A program made the translations under genes and the position numbers. This document shows positions 16,774 through 21,416 of a stretch of 21,416 bases of DNA, piece after piece. The DNA lies in IMG/VR virus record IMGVR_UViG_3300043827_000191, positions 1-21,416 of that record; one strand, 5' to 3'. The DNA is from a virus. Within the stretch, counting starts at the first letter, position 1. Every line of letters starts with the position of its first letter. Below the pieces are notes generated by a model. The model made no database searches. It was given only the letters and a program-made list of their open reading frames with translations, and was not told where the DNA came from.

Positions 16774-16994
16774 TATAGTTCAATAATTTGGAAATTGTTG
16801 ATTGTATCTAACTTATCTTTTGCGTTTGTAAGTTGTTCTATTAAGTTGTCCATTTCTTCTGTGTGTTGGGGGTGTTCTCCAATTCCAACTGAACTACTGA
16901 AATAAACACAAAGTCGTGCTTCAGCGTCTGCGATTTCTGCCTCATATTTTTTTATTAAGGCTTCTTTTAGTTTTTTTGCGATAAACCTGTTCAT
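16773..16994 (-). CDS. Hypothetical 73-aa coiled-coil protein coupled to uvsX
   Basis: A small helical protein. Residues 1-30 (NRFIAKKLKEALIKKYEAEI, then ADAEARL) and 44-68 (HTEEMDNLIEQLTNAKDKLDTIN) look like two amphipathic helices joined by VGIGEHPQ, so a helical hairpin is likely. As I recall, small phage proteins with a comparable '(V/A)(G/A)IGEHP' linker occur in many T4-like marine phages without known function. It ends with a TAATG overlap onto uvsX, which suggests matched expression. It starts beyond the gp32 terminator at 17023-17050. The A-rich leader (TACAAAAATATG) has no Shine-Dalgarno. A role in recombination is only inferred from coupling. Confidence 0.82.
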   Translation of the reverse strand: MNRFIAKKLKEALIKKYEAEIADAEARLCVYFSSSVGIGEHPQHTEEMDNLIEQLTNAKDKLDTINNFQIIEL

Positions 16995-17022
16995 ATTTTT
17001 GTATTCGAAAGATAAGTGAAAA

Positions 17023-17050
17023 AGGGTGCTTTGTCTATTAAAAGCACCCT
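17023..17050 (-). terminator. Terminator after the gp32-like gene
   Basis: A perfect 10-bp stem (AGGGTGCTTT / AAAGCACCCT) with an 8-base loop, starting 15 bases past the gp32 stop at 17066. On the minus strand the stem is followed by TTTTC. On the plus strand it is followed by a longer run (ATTTTTTTTG), so it may work in both directions. It probably limits read-through from the strong gp32 promoter into the 73-aa/uvsX unit. Confidence 0.85.
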
Positions 17051-17065
17051 ATTTTTTTTGTATAA

Positions 17066-17926
17066 TTAAAACGGTAGATTTTCATCAATTTCGTAATCGA
17101 TTTGTGGATCAGAGGATTCATTGATTAATTTTGATTTTGTCCCTCCCATAGAAACTTCTGCAGTTTCGTTGTTTGAATAAACGTATCCACCCTTTTCTGA
17201 ATCCCAACGTGGAGTTTCTCCTCTTGCAATTGCTTCTAGATATTCTACAGGTTTTTTAGAGTAAACGTCTTCCCAAGTCATTCCATCAGAAACCCACTCA
17301 GACATTTGTGTTTCGTCTTTTGAGATTGGTGTTGGGTCGTCATACATTACGGTTTGAATTACCGTGTAGGTAGCTCCTTTTGGTGTCTTTGCCTTTGTCA
17401 ATTCAAGAATTAAATCACGTCCATTATCAGAGTCTGTAATGTCACCTTTTGCTTTCCAAATTGGAATGATTTTATCAAGGACTCCTTCTTGTTTATAATT
17501 GTGTTTAAAACGCCAAAATTTTACTCCGTCTTGTTCGTTGTCTCTATCAATAACTTTAACAATATAAAACTTTCTGGCTTTGTATTGTTTTGCAAGTTCT
17601 TTGTCAGACTCTCTCCCTGTTGACGTAAGTTCTTCATAAACCTCATTTAAGGGTGAACGCTCATTGTCATTTTTTGCTGGATCATAAAACTTTTGCCATT
17701 TACCATCCACTTGAACTTCGTGGAACCATACTTCTTTGAACGGTGAAGATCCGTCGGACGTAGGTAAGATTCTTATTTTTCTTTGTCCTTGTTTTTCGTT
17801 GTCTTTCAGAAGAGCCGCAAAATATTTCTTCATTCGGTCTTCAGGTGACATTTTTGATGTAGTGTTAGAACTACTTTGTGATTTCTCATACTGTTGTAAA
17901 ACTGCGTCTAATGAATTTGTCGCCAT
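17066..17926 (-). CDS. gp32: Single-stranded DNA-binding protein, T4 gp32-like
   Basis: The 286-aa length is near T4 gp32 (301 aa). The N-terminal 30 residues (DAVLQQYEKSQSSSNTTSKM) form a Ser/Thr-rich region before the core. The OB-fold core holds GQRKIRILPTSDGSSPFKEV (47-66), FHEVQVDGKWQKFYDP and, further on, YKARKFYIVKVIDRDNEQDG and VKFWRFKHNYK, which parallel the gp32 order of core strands. The residues around FYDPAKNDNERSP occupy the place where T4 has its zinc-binding cysteines, yet the whole protein contains no cysteine. The C-terminus ends EIDENLPF, resembling the DDDIPF tip of bacterial SSB rather than the T4 gp32 tail. It coats ssDNA and should recruit UvsX, helicase and exonuclease partners. 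It has its own promoter and terminator, as expected for a highly expressed protein. Confidence 0.88.
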   Translation of the reverse strand: MATNSLDAVLQQYEKSQSSSNTTSKMSPEDRMKKYFAALLKDNEKQGQRKIRILPTSDGSSPFKEVWFHEVQVDGKWQKFYDPAKNDNERSPLNEVYEELTSTGRESDKELAKQYKARKFYIVKVIDRDNEQDGVKFWRFKHNYKQEGVLDKIIPIWKAKGDITDSDNGRDLILELTKAKTPKGATYTVIQTVMYDDPTPISKDETQMSEWVSDGMTWEDVYSKKPVEYLEAIARGETPRWDSEKGGYVYSNNETAEVSMGGTKSKLINESSDPQIDYEIDENLPF

Positions 17927-17957
17927 GTGTGATTAAAAATTAAAGGTTTATATATGT

Positions 17958-17991
17958 CAAAAATATAATTGTATAGAATTGTTTTGTCAAA
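17958..17991 (-). promoter_or_regulatory. Bacteroidota-type promoter for the gp32-like gene
   Basis: On the minus strand, TTTG at 17991-17988 is followed after 22 bases by TATTTTTG at 17965-17958, fitting the Bacteroidota -33 TTTG and -7 TAnnTTTG consensus. Transcription would start about 25 bases before the ATG at 17926. The site lies in the longest intergenic gap of the window (112 bases), which otherwise holds AT-rich DNA with no gene. The spacer is at the long end of the known range. Confidence 0.55.
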
Positions 17992-18038
17992 TAGTGTTGC
18001 TAAAAAAAATTTGTGATAGATATTTTTAACCTTAAACT

Positions 18039-18728
18039 CTAAGAATTAAATTTGTTTAATAAAATATCGTCTTCGTCTTCCATCGGTTTGTTGAATGAAT
18101 TTTCGATTTCAGACTGGTTAAAGTTTTCTACTTCGTCTTGTGTTAGGACATATTCATTTTTTCCTGTTTTTTCCATTTCATCTTTTTTATCATTAAAGAA
18201 ATCTGCCAAGTTTTGTTTGAAAGGCCCTGAATCTAAACTTCTTAGTGCTAGTTTTTCTTGTGGTGTTTTTGGTCTAAACTTATCTAACTTAGTTTCTAAT
18301 GAATCGATTTTTGATGCCAAAGAATCCATTTCTGCAAGTTTTTCTTCCATTTTTTTAATTTGGTCAAAAAGATTTGTAAAATATTCTTCTTGTTTGTCGG
18401 CCATAGTTTTTTGTGTATCAACTAAATCCGTAATATCTAATTCTTCCGTTCCACCTTCTTCTCCCTCTTCTTCATCAGGATCAACAAGTTCAACATCAGG
18501 ATCCGCTTCTGCTCCGCCAGCCGGCTCTTCTCCCGCTGGAGGTGGTGGAGGTGGAGCTCCTGCTGCTGCCGGATCTGCTGGTGGTGCGCCTGCTGCCGGA
18601 TCTACTGGTGGTGCTCCTGCTGCTGCCGGATCTGCAGGAGGCGGTGGTGGCGGTGCTTGTTCGTTGATATATCTATTTATAGAGTTATATCTAGCAATTT
18701 CTTCTAAAATTTTATCGTCAATTCTCAT
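18039..18728 (-). CDS. Pro/Ala-rich, acidic coiled-coil protein, probably structural or scaffold-like
   Basis: This 229-aa protein begins with a short helix (MRIDDKILEEIARYNSINRY, then INEQ) ending in I-N-E at residues 21-23, an (I/L)-x-E prohead-protease-like site. Residues 26-66 are low-complexity, with PPPPPP blocks around three imperfect copies of ADPAAAGAPP. An acidic block (DPDEEEGEEGGTEELD, about 83-98) follows, then a coiled coil (about 104-151: FDQIKKMEEKLAEMDSLASK) and a charged C-terminal region. I know no named family. The acidic, helical composition and leader resemble scaffold or internal head proteins, but this is inference. It starts two bases after the stop of the 74-aa gene (TAA AA ATG) and precedes the gp32 promoter. 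No clear terminator follows it. Confidence 0.83.
   Translation of the reverse strand: MRIDDKILEEIARYNSINRYINEQAPPPPPPADPAAAGAPPVDPAAGAPPADPAAAGAPPPPPPAGEEPAGGAEADPDVELVDPDEEEGEEGGTEELDITDLVDTQKTMADKQEEYFTNLFDQIKKMEEKLAEMDSLASKIDSLETKLDKFRPKTPQEKLALRSLDSGPFKQNLADFFNDKKDEMEKTGKNEYVLTQDEVENFNQSEIENSFNKPMEDEDDILLNKFNS
18556..18642 (-). repeat. Short tandem repeat encoding ADPAAAGAPP units
   Basis: Three tandem units of 30, 27 and 30 bases, sharing GCTCCTGCTGCTGCCGGATC on the plus strand (the second unit lacks one codon). They encode the Pro/Ala-rich linker of the 229-aa protein. The stretch is much richer in G+C than the surrounding DNA. Such repeats commonly vary in copy number by slippage. Confidence 0.85.
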
Positions 18729-18730
18729 TT

Positions 18731-18955
18731 TTATCCATTTAATAATGTTTTTATACCTGATTTGGTTTCTACCTGTACTTTTTTGAATGTTTTCTTTGTG
18801 TTATCAACTCTTTCGATAAGGCCGTCTTTCATTCTTAGGGTATAACAATCGCCAGTATCAAGATCACATACTTGTTTGGTTCCGTCACCCATGTCTTTTT
18901 CAGACACCCTTGTGTTTTTTCCGAGGTAATTGTCTAATAAATTTTTTGTGCTCAT
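18731..18955 (-). CDS. Hypothetical 74-aa protein
   Basis: A small charged protein of unknown function. It has a short N-terminal helix (STKNLLDNYLG) and then a likely beta-rich part (QVCDLDTGDCYTLRMKDGLI, then ERVDNT) with two cysteines (C30 and C37) seven residues apart. The C-terminus is KVQVETKSGIKTLLNG. It lies between the large virion protein gene and the Pro/Ala-rich gene, 19 bases after the former and two bases before the latter, so all three are probably one transcript. A small virion component is possible, but nothing proves it. A TATAAATA octamer (18963-18970, minus strand) lies just upstream of the ATG. Confidence 0.75.
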   Translation of the reverse strand: MSTKNLLDNYLGKNTRVSEKDMGDGTKQVCDLDTGDCYTLRMKDGLIERVDNTKKTFKKVQVETKSGIKTLLNG

Positions 18956-18974
18956 AGTTTTTTATTTATAAATA

Positions 18975-21413
18975 TCATGAATTCCATAAAATCTCGAAAT
19001 TTCTGTATCCCTCGGAAATTTCTGTCACAAGTTTTTCTAACTGATTTTTATTTTCTGTAATTTTTTTATAAACATCAGGATTTTGATTTATAGGATAACG
19101 TAAAACATATTGTTTTGCTAAATTGTTAATAGTAGCAACTAATGGTTCATTTGGAAAAAGTTGTGCAAAATTTGGGGCGTCCTCTTCTAAGAACACAACA
19201 ACACCCGACACTCTATTTACCACAAACTCAACAAAATCTCTAATTGTTCTAAAACTTACAATTGGAATATTTTTATCATTTCCTCTTGATACACAAAAAT
19301 ATTTTCTATTTATGAATTCAAAAAATGAATCACCATACACTTCCTGTAAATTAATTGTGCTGTAGTTGTTTTCAAAAGCATTTAATTGAGATCCGTTCTT
19401 ATTTCCTGAGTCCGCAAAAACAAAAGTGAACGTCATAGAAGCAATACTAATTGCTGTGTCTTTAGTTATGTCATAACTTTTAGAAATTAAAACCGCTCTT
19501 ATTAGACTTACAAAATCTTTAGCAGATACTGAAGTTGCTTGTGGAGTTTCAACTGCGGTAAATCCGTTATATCTACTATTTAATTGATTTGCACAGTCTT
19601 GATTTTTAGTTAAAGTATCTTCGGTCCCCAAGTTAGAAATAATATTTGCCGCTTGGAATATTACATTAGTAGAATCGGCCTTTGTTTTTTCTTCATTTTC
19701 AACAATTTTAGATTGTAATTTACTTAATATTTCTGTGTTCAAAGTCTGTAAAAAATTATCAACAGATGGTAAACTATAAAATGGTTGTCTTGTTCCTGCA
19801 AAAGTGGTTTGAAAATCTCCTTCTGTAATTGTATGTTCCACACTTGTAATCATATATGGTCCTGAGAACATGGGGATATTTCTTATGTTAAAATACATCA
19901 TCGGTTGTATTAATGCACATCCCATCATATCTACCGAACAACCATAACTTCTATTTTTATATAAGTTATATAATGAAACTGATTGTGTTGTGCTTCTTCT
20001 GTTTCTCTCAATATCAGCCATTTGACTTAACATTTCCAAAGACTCTGAAGTTGGTTTTCCTGGATCTTGTGACACGTTAAATGATTTGAATATTTGTTGA
20101 TTTTGTCTTGTGACATCAACATTAAAACCAACAACTTTATTAGACTTTGCCCAATCTGTTTTATTAGCCTGATTTTCTACTAATGGGTTATCGCTTGCCC
20201 TTCTTAGATCGAACGCATCGTCTCTATAACGATAATCAATATTGTCGTTCATATTTAAATGTTCGCTCGGTTTACTTACGTAATAACAAAGAAACTTAGG
20301 AGAACTTTGTCTATAATCCACGTTCAAAAAAGTTCCAAACATCATATTTCCAACCTCTAAAGTTCCGTCAGGTCTTGGTGTTGGGTTTTTAGCAGCATCT
20401 TGCACATTATAAAAATTAACATAAGCCGGTAACATAAAGTGTTGAAAATTATTTTGGACTAATATGGTTGTGACCATATCAAGTAAGGTATTTTTGTATG
20501 ATGTGCTTCCTTGATTTTTATCTGACGCACCATCTTCTAACATATCAATAATACCGTAGATATCCACAATAATTTTGTCACCAACATTTCTACTAGCTCT
20601 ATCAACTAAAAGAACATCTTCAAATAATGTTTTACTTTCGAAATCAAATCCTGAGATCCATGTGTCGTTAAGTGCTTTGAAGGTATCCCAAAGTTCAACT
20701 CTTGTTTGTTCTGTAAATCCAGCCTCTAACGGAGCTCTAGTTGGTCCACCATCTTCCCCAACAAAAACATTTGGTAATTGTTTTCTAACCGCAGGTAATA
20801 AGACATTTAAAACATTACCTATGTAAAGATTGTTTTGTTGTATGTAGTTATCCATCAATTTATAAAACTTACTTAGATTTCCACTACTTGTCTGAATAGA
20901 GAGGTTTGTTGGGTATCCTACTGGTGCTTGTTGTTGTGTTGTTGTGGTAGTTGTTACTTGTGTGTTTTGAGATGATGATAAAATATTTACGGTGCTTTTA
21001 ACAAATTGAGGATCATTTTGGTTTATAGATAATGACCCAAAATAATTTTGAATTATTTGGTCTTTCAATTGTTGATTTGTTGTATTTGATTGTGGAACAT
21101 TTTGACCTTGCACAATTACCGTTGATGAAGTGTCTCGTAATACCGCAAACTTATATGGTGTGTCTTGATAAATTACTACGGTGTAACCATTTGTCAAGGT
21201 TGATAATTCAACAGCGGTTCCTTGTCCTGTTGGAGATGGTGGAACTTGTGTTGGTGTTGGGACATTTGACGGATTTGGAACCGCATTTATTGGTGGAACA
21301 TTTAAAGGTGCCGGACTCTCCGGCATTTTGAACCCATTTAATTTTTGACTCGCATAAATCTTGATAAGTGGAGCAAAATCTTCCACATTTTTTTCGCTGA
21401 ACTGAACGTTCAT
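18975..21413 (-). CDS. Large virion protein with baseplate-hub-like segment, N-terminus uncertain
   Basis: At least 812 aa. The frame stays open to the window edge (one more codon, GAT, before the first ATG), so the true start may lie outside. After a Pro/Asn-rich linker (about 28-65: PLNVPPINAVPNPSNVPTPT) and a Thr/Gln run near 150 (TTTTTTQQQ) comes a large globular region. Residues about 490-545 (SVDMMGCALIQPMMYFNIRN, IPMFSGPYMITSVEHTITEG, DFQTTFAGTRQ) resemble the tail-hub (gpD / gp27-type) ending, where a 'G.Y.I..V.H.I..G.F.T.F.G.R' strand pair is typical. The final 230 residues (AKDFVSLIRAVLISKSYDIT, MTFTFVFADSGNKNGSQLNA) are unassigned. I infer a baseplate hub or spike protein acting at the tail tip. 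A generic structural protein is the fallback. Confidence 0.82.
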   Translation of the reverse strand: MNVQFSEKNVEDFAPLIKIYASQKLNGFKMPESPAPLNVPPINAVPNPSNVPTPTQVPPSPTGQGTAVELSTLTNGYTVVIYQDTPYKFAVLRDTSSTVIVQGQNVPQSNTTNQQLKDQIIQNYFGSLSINQNDPQFVKSTVNILSSSQNTQVTTTTTTQQQAPVGYPTNLSIQTSSGNLSKFYKLMDNYIQQNNLYIGNVLNVLLPAVRKQLPNVFVGEDGGPTRAPLEAGFTEQTRVELWDTFKALNDTWISGFDFESKTLFEDVLLVDRASRNVGDKIIVDIYGIIDMLEDGASDKNQGSTSYKNTLLDMVTTILVQNNFQHFMLPAYVNFYNVQDAAKNPTPRPDGTLEVGNMMFGTFLNVDYRQSSPKFLCYYVSKPSEHLNMNDNIDYRYRDDAFDLRRASDNPLVENQANKTDWAKSNKVVGFNVDVTRQNQQIFKSFNVSQDPGKPTSESLEMLSQMADIERNRRSTTQSVSLYNLYKNRSYGCSVDMMGCALIQPMMYFNIRNIPMFSGPYMITSVEHTITEGDFQTTFAGTRQPFYSLPSVDNFLQTLNTEILSKLQSKIVENEEKTKADSTNVIFQAANIISNLGTEDTLTKNQDCANQLNSRYNGFTAVETPQATSVSAKDFVSLIRAVLISKSYDITKDTAISIASMTFTFVFADSGNKNGSQLNAFENNYSTINLQEVYGDSFFEFINRKYFCVSRGNDKNIPIVSFRTIRDFVEFVVNRVSGVVVFLEEDAPNFAQLFPNEPLVATINNLAKQYVLRYPINQNPDVYKKITENKNQLEKLVTEISEGYRNFEILWNS

Positions 21414-21416
21414 ATC

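Noticed and set aside
18052-18786. Plus-strand open frame of 244 codons
   Set aside because: It is antisense to the Pro/Ala-rich gene and to part of the 74-aa gene; its Ser- and Gly-rich translation is the mirror of the repeat, and it would be the only long plus-strand gene.

Overview
The window looks like part of the genome of a large contractile-tailed (T4-like, myovirus-type) phage or prophage-like virus. All 17 genes I can support lie on the minus strand, so transcription runs from high to low coordinates. They are packed with gaps of 0 to 112 bases or short overlaps. The DNA is AT-rich. I see no rRNA, tRNA, CRISPR array, insertion sequence or integrase, and no plus-strand gene I believe.

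The host is probably a member of the Bacteroidota. None of the 16 start codons with a readable upstream region has a clear Shine-Dalgarno sequence; upstream regions are A/T-rich instead. The one convincing promoter, ahead of the gp32-like gene, has the Bacteroidota form (TTTG, spacer, TAnnTTTG). This is inference, because no host marker gene is present.

Layout in transcription order, from the right edge. (1) 21413-18039: a large virion protein with a baseplate-hub-like segment, a 74-aa unknown, and a Pro/Ala-rich coiled-coil protein. (2) 17926-11999, replication and recombination: gp32-like ssDNA-binding protein with its own promoter and terminator, a 73-aa unknown, a UvsX/RecA recombinase, a ribbon-helix-helix miniprotein overlapping an HNH homing endonuclease, a T4 RNase H-like 5'-3' exonuclease, a 149-aa unknown and a DnaB/gp41-type helicase. 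(3) 11979-10120: a cobalamin-dependent (class II) ribonucleotide reductase supplying dNTPs. (4) 10045-9278: a probable virion protein with a hydrophobic Gly/Ala segment, followed by a strong terminator. (5) 9208-1: a baseplate operon with gp25-like and gp6-like wedge proteins, a giant 1785-aa protein with regulatory-like beta domains and an unexpected membrane-type segment, and a large protein that runs off the left edge.

The replication genes form a recognisable T4-type recombination-dependent replisome: gp32 coats ssDNA, UvsX drives strand invasion, gp41 unwinds, the exonuclease removes RNA primers and the reductase supplies precursors. The most interesting points are a gp32 homologue that has lost its zinc-binding cysteines and gained a bacterial-SSB-like C-terminal tip, the RHH/HNH mobile cassette, possible prohead-protease leader peptides on two structural proteins, the membrane segment in the giant baseplate protein, and a TATTTAT motif that recurs just upstream of gene starts.
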